40,434 nt of DNA, taken from positions 1 to 40,434 of the IMG/VR virus record IMGVR_UViG_3300046167_000085. One strand, given 5' to 3'. The notes under the pieces were generated by a model. It worked only from the letters and a program-made list of their open reading frames with translations. It had not been told where the DNA came from and did no database searches. This stretch comes from a virus. Each line of letters starts with the position of its first letter. The first letter of the stretch is position 1. Both the position numbers and the translations under genes were made by a program. Positions 32,131 to 40,254 of this stretch are shown here, one piece after another.

Positions 32131-33730
32131 TAGTACATTCATCAGGCACGAAGCCTGTGAATCTTGTGGCAGTAGTGATGCCAATGCGTTGTATAGTTCT
32201 GGCAATCACTACTGCTTTGCGTGTGAGAAGTTTACACCAGCAGAAGGAAATAGTATGGAACCAGTACGAGATACGGTTAGCATTGACACTAAGTTCTTGC
32301 AGCCTATACCTACACAGCTAGCCAAGCGCAAGCTAACAGAGAAGACACTAAAGCATTGGGGCTATGGTGTAGCTGAGTACCACGGTAAGAAGGTACAAGT
32401 AGCCAACTACTACAACAAGGACAACCACGTTGTAGCACAGAAGGTACGCCACCCTAACAAGGACTTCACTGTTATTGGTAGCCTCAAGGATGCTGGCCTG
32501 TATGGTCAACACCTATGCCGTGATGGTGGTAAGATGATTACCATTGTCGAGGGTGAGGTGGACGCACTATCAGTCAGTCAAATTTTTGACAACAAGTATA
32601 GTGTGGTCAGTGTACCCAACGGTGCAGCAGGTGCAAAGAAAGCAATAGCCAAGTCAATCGAATGGCTATGCAAGTACGACAAGATCATCCTTATGTTTGA
32701 TCAGGATGAGGTAGGACAGGCAGCAGCTATTGAGTGTGCCAAGATACTACCACCAGACAAGGCAAGCATTGCCAGCCTACCCCTCAAGGATGCCAGCGAA
32801 ATGTTACAGGCTGGTAGAACTGAGGAAGTAATCAGGGCAGTGTGGGGTGCTAAGACCTACAGACCTGACGGTATCGTAGCTGGTACTGACTTGTGGGATG
32901 TGGTGACAGCAGTGGATGATCGTGTGTCTATCCCCTACCCATACTCTGGTATGAATGAGAAGGTAGGTGGTTGTCGCAAGGGTGAGATCGTAACGCTTAC
33001 AGCAGGATCGGGCATTGGTAAGTCGCAGCTAGCACGTGAGTTAGCACATGGTCTTATCCAGTCAGGTCAGACAGTGGGTTACATAGCACTAGAGGAGAAC
33101 GTCAAGCGTACTGCCTTAGGTCTTATGTCAATCGAACTCAACAAGCCTTTGCATCTAGGTGAACTAAACATCAATGACAAGGAGTTACGTGATGCCTTTG
33201 ATGCAACAGTTGGTTCAGGTAGAGTATATCTCTATGATCATTGGGGCAGTACTGATAGTGACAACCTGCTATCCAAGATACGCTACCTTGTTCGTGGTTG
33301 TGGGTGCGATTTTATTGTACTTGATCATATCAGTATCGTTGTTAGTGGGCTAGAGGGTGGAGATGAAAGACGTATCATTGACAACACCATGACAGCTATG
33401 CGTTCTCTTGTTGAGGAACTTAACTGTGGTATGATACTTATCTCACACCTCAAGCGTCCGTCTGGTGACAGAGGACATGAAGATGGCGCACAGACTAGCA
33501 TGTCACAACTACGTGGCAGTGCTGCAATCGGTCAGCTTAGTGACATCGTGATTGGATTGGAAAGGAACCAGCAAGACAAGGAACGTCCAGACATAAGCAA
33601 CGTCAGGGTGTTGAAGAACAGATGGTCAGGTGAGACTGGCCTATGCAACAGCCTTCAATACATGAAGGACAGTGGACGTATGGTTGAAGTATTCTTTGAT
33701 GATGAGGAAGAACCAGACGTAGAATTTTAA
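32120..33730 (+). CDS. DNA primase-helicase (T7 gp4-like)
   Basis: The 536-residue product (T7 gp4A has 566) carries all parts of the bifunctional enzyme. There is a zinc-binding domain with Cys13, Cys16, Cys32 and Cys35, and a TOPRIM primase core (VEGEVDALS near 143, MFDQDEVGQ near 192). A RecA-type helicase follows, with Walker A AGSGIGKSQLA near 294 and Walker B FIVLDHISIVVSG near 395. The acidic C-terminus ends in Phe (DDEEEPDVEF), as in T7, where it contacts the polymerase. An internal start at 32255 could give a helicase-only form. Confidence 0.96.
   Translation: MEDNSTFIRHEACESCGSSDANALYSSGNHYCFACEKFTPAEGNSMEPVRDTVSIDTKFLQPIPTQLAKRKLTEKTLKHWGYGVAEYHGKKVQVANYYNKDNHVVAQKVRHPNKDFTVIGSLKDAGLYGQHLCRDGGKMITIVEGEVDALSVSQIFDNKYSVVSVPNGAAGAKKAIAKSIEWLCKYDKIILMFDQDEVGQAAAIECAKILPPDKASIASLPLKDASEMLQAGRTEEVIRAVWGAKTYRPDGIVAGTDLWDVVTAVDDRVSIPYPYSGMNEKVGGCRKGEIVTLTAGSGIGKSQLARELAHGLIQSGQTVGYIALEENVKRTALGLMSIELNKPLHLGELNINDKELRDAFDATVGSGRVYLYDHWGSTDSDNLLSKIRYLVRGCGCDFIVLDHISIVVSGLEGGDERRIIDNTMTAMRSLVEELNCGMILISHLKRPSGDRGHEDGAQTSMSQLRGSAAIGQLSDIVIGLERNQQDKERPDISNVRVLKNRWSGETGLCNSLQYMKDSGRMVEVFFDDEEEPDVEF
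32244..32257 (+). promoter_or_regulatory. Internal ribosome binding site and start in the primase-helicase gene
   Basis: AAGGA (32244-32248) lies 6 bases before ATG 32255, which is codon 46 of the primase-helicase frame, just past the zinc-binding domain. T7 makes its short form gp4B from an internal start (Met64) at the same structural place. The site has better spacing than the weak AGG ahead of the full-length start. Confidence 0.6.
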
Positions 33731-33748
33731 CTAGTGCGGAGACACAGT

Positions 33749-35455
33749 ATGGAATACATATGGGACTTAGAAGCAGACCATCTACTTAAAGAGGTGACAC
33801 AAGTTTGGTGTCATGTCTTCAGGGATGTACACACTGATGAGGTACACACCTTTGACCCAACACAGACGCAAGAAGCATTGGAGTTTATGGACAATGCAAA
33901 GACCTTGATTGGTCACAACATCATCGACTACGACTTGCGTGTGATGAAGAAGCTACACGACTTTACCTTCAAGGGTAAGGTAGTAGATACGTTGGTATAC
34001 TCTAGGACAATCTGGCCTCACCTAAAAGAACTAGACTTCACTATGTACAGCAAGGGTAAGTTCCCTGCTAACATCATTGGTAGTCATAGCTTGAAGGCTT
34101 GGGGCGTAAGGCTAGGAGAATTAAAAGGTGACTTCAATAATCATAGCGAAAGCTTTGCAGCATACACCACCGAAATGTTGGAGTACTGCATCCAAGACAC
34201 AAAGGTTACGCAGAAACTATACGAGAAAATTCTCAGCAAAAATTTTAGCAGCGATGCGTTACATCTTGAACAAGTAATCCACACGCTGCTGATAGGACAA
34301 GAGGAAAGAGGCTTTGACTTTGATGTTGAGGCTGCACAAGAACTGTATGCTAGCCTAGCTGGACGCAAGGCTGACATCGAACAACAGTTGGTAGACACGT
34401 TTGAGCCTACCATCATTGAGTTAAAGACAAAGACTAAGACCATCCCATTCAACCCTGCATCACGGCAGCAGATTGCTGACCGACTGATCAAGCGAGGGTG
34501 GGAGCCTACAGTATTCACTGACAGTGGTGAGCCTAAGGTAGATGAGACAGTGCTGGAAAGCATTGACATGCCAGAGGCTAGACTGCTACAGGAATACCTA
34601 CTACTAAACAAACGCATAGGCCAACTAGCCACAGGCAAACAGGCATGGCTCAAGCTAGAGGAGAACGGCAGACTACATGGTAGAGTAAACCATATGGGTG
34701 CTGTCACATCTAGGTGTACCCACGCCAACCCCAACCTTGGGCAAGTACCCAGCGTTGGTGCAGCCTACGGCAAGGAGTGTCGTTCCTTATTCGTTGCACC
34801 CAAGGGCTACAGCCTGTTAGGTGCTGACGCATCAGGTTTGGAACTACGCTGCCTAGCACACTATATGGCTAGGTATGATGACGGTAACTATGCTAACGTA
34901 GTGTTAGACGGTGACGTACATACCACTAACCAAGAAGCTGCTGGTCTTCCCACACGTTCCAATGCCAAGACATTCATCTATGGATTCTTGTATGGTGCAG
35001 GTGATGAGAAGATTGGTAAGATCATAGGCAAAGGTGCGAAGGAAGGTAAGCGTATTAAGAAGAAGTTTCTTAGCCAGCTACCTGCACTCAAGAAGCTGAA
35101 GGATGCAGTATCCCAAGCAGCAGATGATCGTGGTTACATCAAGGGACTAGATGGTAGGCACACACCTATCCGACACAGCCACGCAGCACTCAACAGTTTG
35201 CTTCAAGGTTGTGGTGCAATCTTATGTAAGACTTGGTACGTATTCATAGCTGATGCTATCAAGAAGGCAGGACTAGATGCTACTATCGTAGCGTTTGTAC
35301 ATGATGAAGTTCAACTAGTAGTAAAGGAAGGTCAAGAAGATGAGACAGGAAGACTTATTCAACAGTGTATGCGAGATGTCGAACACCACTACGGATTCAG
35401 ATGCAGACTCGACAGTGAGTACAAGTACGGACGCAACTGGTCAGACACGCATTAA
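33749..35455 (+). CDS. DNA polymerase (family A, T7 gp5-like)
   Basis: ATG 33749, with GGAG upstream, is preferred to GTG 33734 because the family begins 'DIEAN..L..VT', here WDLEADHLLKEVTQVWC. The 568-residue product has a 3'-5' exonuclease (DLEAD; DTLVYSR; YCIQDTKVT), then polymerase motif A (GADASGLELR, Asp near 358), motif B (RSNAKTFIYGFLYG, near 403) and motif C (VHDEVQL, near 517), ending RNWSDTH like T7 NWAICH. T7's ~76-residue thioredoxin-binding loop is replaced by about ten residues between VDTFEP and IPFNPASRQ. Confidence 0.96.
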   Translation: MEYIWDLEADHLLKEVTQVWCHVFRDVHTDEVHTFDPTQTQEALEFMDNAKTLIGHNIIDYDLRVMKKLHDFTFKGKVVDTLVYSRTIWPHLKELDFTMYSKGKFPANIIGSHSLKAWGVRLGELKGDFNNHSESFAAYTTEMLEYCIQDTKVTQKLYEKILSKNFSSDALHLEQVIHTLLIGQEERGFDFDVEAAQELYASLAGRKADIEQQLVDTFEPTIIELKTKTKTIPFNPASRQQIADRLIKRGWEPTVFTDSGEPKVDETVLESIDMPEARLLQEYLLLNKRIGQLATGKQAWLKLEENGRLHGRVNHMGAVTSRCTHANPNLGQVPSVGAAYGKECRSLFVAPKGYSLLGADASGLELRCLAHYMARYDDGNYANVVLDGDVHTTNQEAAGLPTRSNAKTFIYGFLYGAGDEKIGKIIGKGAKEGKRIKKKFLSQLPALKKLKDAVSQAADDRGYIKGLDGRHTPIRHSHAALNSLLQGCGAILCKTWYVFIADAIKKAGLDATIVAFVHDEVQLVVKEGQEDETGRLIQQCMRDVEHHYGFRCRLDSEYKYGRNWSDTH

Positions 35456-35927
35456 CCCAAAGACAGGCAGACCTTTCTTCTATAAGGATAATCCAGAAGC
35501 AGTTAGAAAGCGTGATGCCAACAGAATGTATGTGAATGGTAAAGAAATTTCTAAGAAACATCCATTACACAAAGCAGGACGTTATAAATCTTTCAATGAT
35601 GCAGCCTTCTCTAGTCTTGAGAACTATGAACGTAGTACTGAGGGCATGGTCTACATCATTACCAATCCAGCGTGGCCTAAGTGGGTTAAGATTGGTATGG
35701 CTGTTGATGCTGACGATAGGTGCAACGGCTACCAGACAAGCAGCCCCTTCCGTGACTACGAGGTAGTAGCCACTATCAGCACTAACGACAGACGTAAGGC
35801 TGAGGCTATCGCACATCAGATAGCAGAGGGCATGGCTAGTGATCGCAGGAACGAATGGTTCAAGCTAAAGAAAGCACAGGCAAGACAGGTACTAGTGCAG
35901 GTAGAGGAGAAGTTAAATGGACTTTGA
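35340..35927 (+). CDS. T5orf172/GIY-YIG-like domain protein
   Basis: ATG 35340 has AAGGAAGG upstream and overlaps the polymerase end by 116 bases; ATG 35376 is an alternative. The 195-residue product has a Ser/Thr/Asp-rich leader (12-35), then NPKTGRPFFYKD and a C-terminal T5orf172 domain, related to GIY-YIG nucleases: GMVYIITNP (about 101-109), WVKIGMAVDADDR (about 113-125), YQTSSPFRDYEVV, then RKAEAIAHQIAE and NEWFKL. The GIY-YIG-type Tyr, Gly, Arg and Glu appear to be present. It may be a nuclease against host or rival DNA, or a homing-type relic. Confidence 0.85.
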   Translation: MRQEDLFNSVCEMSNTTTDSDADSTVSTSTDATGQTRINPKTGRPFFYKDNPEAVRKRDANRMYVNGKEISKKHPLHKAGRYKSFNDAAFSSLENYERSTEGMVYIITNPAWPKWVKIGMAVDADDRCNGYQTSSPFRDYEVVATISTNDRRKAEAIAHQIAEGMASDRRNEWFKLKKAQARQVLVQVEEKLNGL

Positions 35928-36099
35928 TTTCATTTGGAAGCTAATACTAACCTGTTCGTTTATGAGTGTTAGTATTTGTCTCAGTGTTAAGTGGATTGTT
36001 GAGGCATACTTAGACTACATTCAAGTACAGACAGGGCTGCGTATACTACGAAAGTCTGAGAAAGATGAGGAGATTAACGATGACCCTACTGCTTATTGA
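35917..36099 (+). CDS. Small membrane protein (60 aa)
   Basis: GAGGAG lies 6 bases before ATG 35917, which overlaps the previous gene by 11 bases. Residues 5-28 form one membrane segment (FIWKLILTCSFMSVSICLSV). A helix follows (AYLDYIQVQTGLRILRKS) and a charged tail. Its last 20 bases overlap the exonuclease start, whose ribosome binding site GAGGAG is inside this gene. Its function is unknown. Confidence 0.7.
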   Translation: MDFDFIWKLILTCSFMSVSICLSVKWIVEAYLDYIQVQTGLRILRKSEKDEEINDDPTAY

Positions 36100-36814
36100 T
36101 GGTGACATCATTGCTTACAAGGCAGCTATGTCTGCTGAGACACCAGTGAATTGGGGTGATGGTCACTGGACATTGCATTGCTTTGAAGATGACGTAGCCA
36201 TACGCATCTCTGATCAGATCACCAAGCTTACAGATGAAGCACCAGTGCAGGACTGCATCGTTGCTTTGTCAGATAGTGATAACTATCGCAAGAAGGTTGC
36301 ACCTTACTACAAAGCTAACCGAAAGAAAACTCGTAAGCCTATGCTGTTACCTTACGCTAGGGAATACATCATGGGTAAGTACAACACAATTATATATAAG
36401 GGATTAGAAGCTGATGATGTCCTTGGGATACTTGGTACTGCGAACGCAGATACTATTATATGGTCTGAAGATAAAGACCTACTCACTGTGCCAGCAAAGC
36501 ACTGGCTTAATGGTGAGGTTGTTACAATCACTGAAGAAGAAGCTAACTACAATTTCGCTTACCAAACTCTGGTTGGTGACAGTACAGATAACTATAGCGG
36601 CTGTCCAACTATTGGTCCCAAGACTGCTAATAAACTTTTGTCTAATGGTTGTGGATGGGATAAGGTGGTTGATGCGTTTAAGGCTAAAGGTCTATCTGAA
36701 GAAGTAGCACTAGAGAACGCACGACTAGCACGTATCCTACGTAACGGTGAGTATGACACAGACACAGGAGAGGTAAAGTTATGGCATCCCAGCAACGACA
36801 CGAAGCTTACATGA
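36080..36814 (+). CDS. 5'-3' exonuclease (T7 gp6-like, FEN family)
   Basis: ATG 36080 follows GAGGAG. The 244-residue product (T7 gp6 has 300) has the FEN/PIN acidic sites: LLLIDGDIIAYKA at the N-terminus, YKANRKKTRKP, then GLEADDVLGIL, TIIWSEDKDLLTVP and LVGDSTDNYSGCPTIGPKTA, the helix-hairpin-helix region. It degrades host DNA, removes RNA primers and helps recombination. Its last 34 bases overlap the DUF3310 gene. Confidence 0.94.
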   Translation: MTLLLIDGDIIAYKAAMSAETPVNWGDGHWTLHCFEDDVAIRISDQITKLTDEAPVQDCIVALSDSDNYRKKVAPYYKANRKKTRKPMLLPYAREYIMGKYNTIIYKGLEADDVLGILGTANADTIIWSEDKDLLTVPAKHWLNGEVVTITEEEANYNFAYQTLVGDSTDNYSGCPTIGPKTANKLLSNGCGWDKVVDAFKAKGLSEEVALENARLARILRNGEYDTDTGEVKLWHPSNDTKLT

Positions 36815-37065
36815 AAGCACAAGCAGAGTTTGACATGGTAAACAGCCCTGCCCACTACGCAGATAGTGGCATTGAAACCATTGACTACATCGTGGACGTA
36901 CTAGGTGAGTACGAAGCTATCAGCTACTGCCATGGCAATGTCATCAAGTATACAGGCTCACGCCTATTCAAGAAGGGCAACCCTATTCAGGATGCAGAGA
37001 AGGCAGTGTGGTATCTTAACAAGATGATTGATCTACTAAAGAAAACAAAGGGAGTAAATTGGTAA
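36781..37065 (+). CDS. DUF3310-family protein
   Basis: ATG 36781 follows AGGAGAGG; ATG 36811 is an alternative. The 94-residue product contains the family pattern: MVNSPAHYADSGIETIDYIV, then HGNVIKYTGSRLFKKGN and DAEKAVWYLNKMIDLL. The family is widespread in phages, often labelled nucleotide-kinase-like, without proven function. Neighbouring MazG and RNR suggest a link to nucleotide metabolism. Confidence 0.86.
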   Translation: MASQQRHEAYMKAQAEFDMVNSPAHYADSGIETIDYIVDVLGEYEAISYCHGNVIKYTGSRLFKKGNPIQDAEKAVWYLNKMIDLLKKTKGVNW

Positions 37066-37283
37066 TGAGTATTGAGATACATCCAGACATTGTAACGTAC
37101 AAGGTAGAGACTTACGATGATGATGGTAAGATGACAACATCAACACAACAGATGTTCTTAACTGAGGGTGACTTAACTGACCACCTCTATCATTTCAAGT
37201 CCTTCCTACAGGGTGCAGGGTTTAACTACGTAGACAATGTGTATGCAGTCAAAAGTGATGGTAACGAGGTAGGTGAGGAATGA
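37065..37283 (+). CDS. Small protein of unknown function
   Basis: ATG 37065 shares its A with the TAA of the preceding gene. The 72-residue product is beta-rich at first (IEIHPDIVTYKVETYDDDGK), has a helix LTEGDLTDHLYHFKSFLQ and an acidic end (VKSDGNEVGEE). No family is recognised. It overlaps the MazG start by 1-4 bases. Confidence 0.7.
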   Translation: MSIEIHPDIVTYKVETYDDDGKMTTSTQQMFLTEGDLTDHLYHFKSFLQGAGFNYVDNVYAVKSDGNEVGEE

Positions 37284-37603
37284 TGAACTTTTATGAGTAC
37301 CAGATTGGTGCGTTGAAGACAGCAGTATATCCTAAGACATATGCTGTATCCTATCCTGCCCTTGGTTTAGCTGAGGAAGCAGGTGAGGTAGCAGGTAAGA
37401 TTGCTAAGATGATGCGTGATGAGATACCAATGCAGGATCAAAAGCAAGCTATTGCAACAGAGATGGGTGATGTACTGTGGATGTTAGCAGCACTAGCCCA
37501 TGACTGTGGCCTGTCACTACAGACTATTGCAGAGATGAACGTAGAGAAACTAAAGAAACGACAACAGAATAATACACTACACGGAGAGGGTGACAACCGA
37601 TGA
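37280..37603 (+). CDS. mazG: MazG-like nucleotide pyrophosphohydrolase
   Basis: The 107-residue product (start ATG 37280 or 37283, after GTGAGGA) has the MazG metal site: LGLAEEAGEVAGKIAKMMRD, with the ExxE pair, and ATEMGDVLWMLAALAHDCGL, with the second ExxD pair. Such all-alpha enzymes cut (d)NTPs to (d)NMPs and pyrophosphate. In marine phages they are thought to act on alarmones or nucleotide pools during infection. It is coupled to the RNR gene (ATGA overlap, 37600-37603). Confidence 0.92.
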   Translation: MMNFYEYQIGALKTAVYPKTYAVSYPALGLAEEAGEVAGKIAKMMRDEIPMQDQKQAIATEMGDVLWMLAALAHDCGLSLQTIAEMNVEKLKKRQQNNTLHGEGDNR

Positions 37604-39498
37604 GAAGCAACTACCTACCAACAGACTACCAGACTTTCATTGCTACTAGTCGGTATGCACGATGGCTTGAGGATGAGAACAGGCGAGAGACTTGGCCTGA
37701 GACAGTACAGCGATACATCAACTACATTGCTACCACTGGTCTACCCCCTAAAGACTTAGAGGAAATCGAAGAAGCTATCATCAACCTTGAAGTCATGCCT
37801 AGCATGAGAGCCTTGATGACAGCAGGGGTAGCAGCAGATCGTGACAACACCTGCATCTACAACTGTAGCTACCTGCCAGTAGACCACATCCGTGCCTTTG
37901 ATGAGGCTATGTTCATTCTACTGTGTGGCACTGGTGTAGGTTTCAGCGTAGAACGTCAGTCTATTGCCAAGTTACCTGATGTACCTGATGCACTAGAAAT
38001 TAGTGATGACATCATTGCAGTCAAGGACAGTAAGGAAGGCTGGGCTAGGGCATTGCATAAGCTACTGTCACACCTGTACTCAGGTGACATCCCTAAGTGG
38101 GACTTGTCTGCTATTCGTCCAGCAGGTGCGAGGCTCAAGACCTTTGGTGGTAGAGCCAGTGGACCAGAGCCATTGAATGACTTGTTTAACTTTGTGGTAG
38201 ACAAGTTCAAGGCAGCAGCAGGACGTAAGCTTACCAGCATTGAGTGTCACGACATCATGTGCAAGATTGGTGAGGTTGTGGTAGTGGGTGGTGTACGCCG
38301 TTCAGCTATGATCAGTCTGTCTAACCTCAGTGATGGACGCATGGCACACGCTAAGTCAGGTCAGTGGTGGGAGAACGAGGGTCAACGTGCGTTGGCTAAT
38401 AACTCTGTAGCCTACACAGACAAGCCTGACATGGAAGGTTTCATGCGTGAGTGGTTGTCCCTCGTTGAGTCTAAGTCTGGTGAACGTGGTATCTTCTCTC
38501 GCCCAGCAGCAGACAAGCACGTAGAGATGAATGGACGTAGAGAGACAGGACATGAGTGGGGTACTAACCCTTGTTCTGAGATTATCCTACGCCCTTACCA
38601 GTTCTGTAATCTAACAGAGGTTGTTGTACGTGAAACAGATGACTTAGAAAGTCTACGCCGTAAGGTACGCCTTGCCACTATCCTTGGTACAGCACAGTCT
38701 ACCTTTACTAAGATGCCATACTTGCGTAAGATTTGGCAGAAGAATACAGAAGAAGAACGACTGCTTGGTGTATCACTGACAGGCATCATGGACAACCCTG
38801 TACTATCTAAGACTGTTGATAGCCCACGTTGGCTGCAAGAGTTGAAGGCACAGGCCATTGATGTCAACCGTGTCTACGCTGACAAGCTAGGTGTACCAGC
38901 TTCCGCTGCTATCACTTGCGTCAAACCATCTGGTACTGTATCTCAGCTAACTGACACAGCTTCTGGTATTCATGCACGGCATAGTGCTTACTACATCCGT
39001 ACTGTACGTGGTGATAACAAAGACCCACTAACACAGTTTATGAAGGACAGTGGCATACCTGCTGAACCATGCGTGATGAAGCCTGACTCTACTACAGTGT
39101 TCAGCTTCCCTACTAAGTCACCATCTGGTGCTGTAACTCGCAACGACATGACTGCACTACAGCAGCTAGAGTTATGGAAGAATTACGCACTCAACTGGTG
39201 CGAACACAAACCATCAGTGACTATCACAGTCAAGGATGCAGAGTGGATGGCAGTGGGTGCATGGGTCTATGAGAACTTTGACATTTGTTCAGGTATCTCA
39301 TTCCTACCTCACAGTGACCACACGTATGCACAAGCACCATATCAGGACATTGATGAAGAAACATATAATGACCTGAAGAAACAGATGCCTACTAGTATTG
39401 ATTGGACTGCCTTATCAAACTACGAAAAAGTAGACACAACAAGTGGTAGTCAGACGTTAGCCTGTACTGCTGGTGCATGTGAACTCGTTGACATATAG
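37600..39498 (+). CDS. nrdJ: Class II (adenosylcobalamin-dependent) ribonucleotide reductase
   Basis: The 632-residue product resembles the monomeric class II RNR of Lactobacillus leichmannii type, which reduces ribonucleoside triphosphates using vitamin B12 as radical source. Visible: NTCIYNCSYLP near 87-97 (substrate-site Cys), LLCGTGVGFSVER, GGRASGP, the NPCSEIILRPYQFCN active site near 322-336 with the thiyl Cys and Glu, CVKPSGTVSQLTDTASGIHA near 445, and a C-terminal CTAGACE thiol pair near 621. It supplies dNTPs from within the replication operon. No separate small subunit is present or needed. Confidence 0.94.
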   Translation: MRSNYLPTDYQTFIATSRYARWLEDENRRETWPETVQRYINYIATTGLPPKDLEEIEEAIINLEVMPSMRALMTAGVAADRDNTCIYNCSYLPVDHIRAFDEAMFILLCGTGVGFSVERQSIAKLPDVPDALEISDDIIAVKDSKEGWARALHKLLSHLYSGDIPKWDLSAIRPAGARLKTFGGRASGPEPLNDLFNFVVDKFKAAAGRKLTSIECHDIMCKIGEVVVVGGVRRSAMISLSNLSDGRMAHAKSGQWWENEGQRALANNSVAYTDKPDMEGFMREWLSLVESKSGERGIFSRPAADKHVEMNGRRETGHEWGTNPCSEIILRPYQFCNLTEVVVRETDDLESLRRKVRLATILGTAQSTFTKMPYLRKIWQKNTEEERLLGVSLTGIMDNPVLSKTVDSPRWLQELKAQAIDVNRVYADKLGVPASAAITCVKPSGTVSQLTDTASGIHARHSAYYIRTVRGDNKDPLTQFMKDSGIPAEPCVMKPDSTTVFSFPTKSPSGAVTRNDMTALQQLELWKNYALNWCEHKPSVTITVKDAEWMAVGAWVYENFDICSGISFLPHSDHTYAQAPYQDIDEETYNDLKKQMPTSIDWTALSNYEKVDTTSGSQTLACTAGACELVDI

Positions 39499-39518
39499 TC
39501 TAAACTGTACCTATTAGC
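39499..39518 (+). promoter_or_regulatory. Putative phage RNA-polymerase promoter, copy 2 (before structural genes)
   Basis: TCTAAACTGTACCTATTAGC begins at the base after the RNR stop. It shares the 14-base block with 24974-24993 and 30870-30889. It would drive the small gp6.7/gp7.3-like genes and the head genes, matching T7's class III promoters. Confidence 0.65.
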
Positions 39519-39532
39519 GAAAGTTAAAGAAA

Positions 39533-39712
39533 ATGAAAGTACTTGGATATACACTAGGTATTACTACGGCTCTACTAAACGAACTTCAGGAACTTTATCC
39601 TAATAGGCTTCCACTTACACAAGTAACCTCTGAGGAATTAGCGTTTCTCAGAGGCCAACAGTCAGTAGTAAATAAGTTAAACGAATTATACAACGAAGAA
39701 TATGAGGATTGA
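39533..39712 (+). CDS. 59-residue protein before the structural block
   Basis: ATG 39533 follows AAAGAAA, a weak site, and opens MKVLGYTLGITTALLNELQE then LYPNRLPLTQVTSEELAFLR and an acidic, Tyr-rich end (NELYNEEYED). It looks soluble and helical. It is the first gene after the promoter-like motif and ends 3 bases before the next ATG. Its function is unknown. Confidence 0.6.
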   Translation: MKVLGYTLGITTALLNELQELYPNRLPLTQVTSEELAFLRGQQSVVNKLNELYNEEYED

Positions 39713-39715
39713 GAC

Positions 39716-39946
39716 ATGGGTGGACTATTTGCGCCAAAGATGCCGAAGCCCCTACCAGCACCAGCAAAGCCAGTGACAGCAGTAGCTAAAACTCCTGACA
39801 TTGAATTGGAAGGTGATGAAGTAGGAATTGCAGGACAGAAAAAGAAGAAGGGTAAGAAAGCCCTACGTACAGATATGATTTCAGACATGGGAACACAGAC
39901 AGGTAGTGCTGGTTCTGGTCTACAGATTCCTACAGGGGGGCAGTAA
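39716..39946 (+). CDS. gp6.7-like small virion protein
   Basis: The 76-residue product begins MGGLFAPKMPKPLPAPAKPV, a Pro/Lys pattern like the T7 gp6.7 N-terminus (FSPKIKTPKM). It continues with acidic ELEGDE, then KKKKGKKALRTDM and ends SAGSGLQIPTGGQ. The position matches T7 gene order (6.7, 7.3, 8), and T7 gp6.7 is a minor virion protein. The Lys-run-plus-SGLxIP ending is shared with the next gene. The assignment rests on order and short motifs, not strong similarity. Confidence 0.7.
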   Translation: MGGLFAPKMPKPLPAPAKPVTAVAKTPDIELEGDEVGIAGQKKKKGKKALRTDMISDMGTQTGSAGSGLQIPTGGQ

Positions 39947-39947
39947 C

Positions 39948-40250
39948 ATGGGTGCTGTAAAGAAACCGTTGAAGAAACTTGAACGTGGTTTCAAGAAGCA
40001 AGTCCGAAAAGTGGGCTATGCTGTTCAAGGTGGTAAGGCAAAAGCACGTGGTGGTACACCTGCTGCACAGACTGCCGCACCTTCTACTGCTGCTGGCAGA
40101 GGAACAGAAGAAGAAATGGAAGCTGTAGTAGAGACAGAAGGCGTACAACGTAGGCGTAGAAAGAAGGGCAAGAAACAACTTGTCACACCAGCAGCAGCTA
40201 TTGCAGTAGGTGGAGAGGGTTCTTCTGGCTTGAACATACCGAAGGGATAG
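39948..40250 (+). CDS. gp7.3-like tail assembly / minor virion protein
   Basis: ATG 39948, with GGGGGG upstream, gives 100 residues, as long as T7 gp7.3 (99). The layout is also alike: a Lys-rich amphipathic start (GAVKKPLKKLERGFKKQVRK), an Ala/Thr-rich middle, an acidic patch, then RRRRKKGKKQLV and GEGSSGLNIPKG, compared with T7's RKKARAGGKKSLS and SSGGGINI. In T7, gp7.3 is a tail-associated protein needed for infectivity. It precedes one small gene and the portal. Confidence 0.78.
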   Translation: MGAVKKPLKKLERGFKKQVRKVGYAVQGGKAKARGGTPAAQTAAPSTAAGRGTEEEMEAVVETEGVQRRRRKKGKKQLVTPAAAIAVGGEGSSGLNIPKG

Positions 40251-40254
40251 GGCT

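Noticed and set aside
34141-34734. 197-codon open frame on the - strand
   Set aside because: It lies wholly within the DNA polymerase gene, whose motifs are certain; no ribosome binding site or family pattern.
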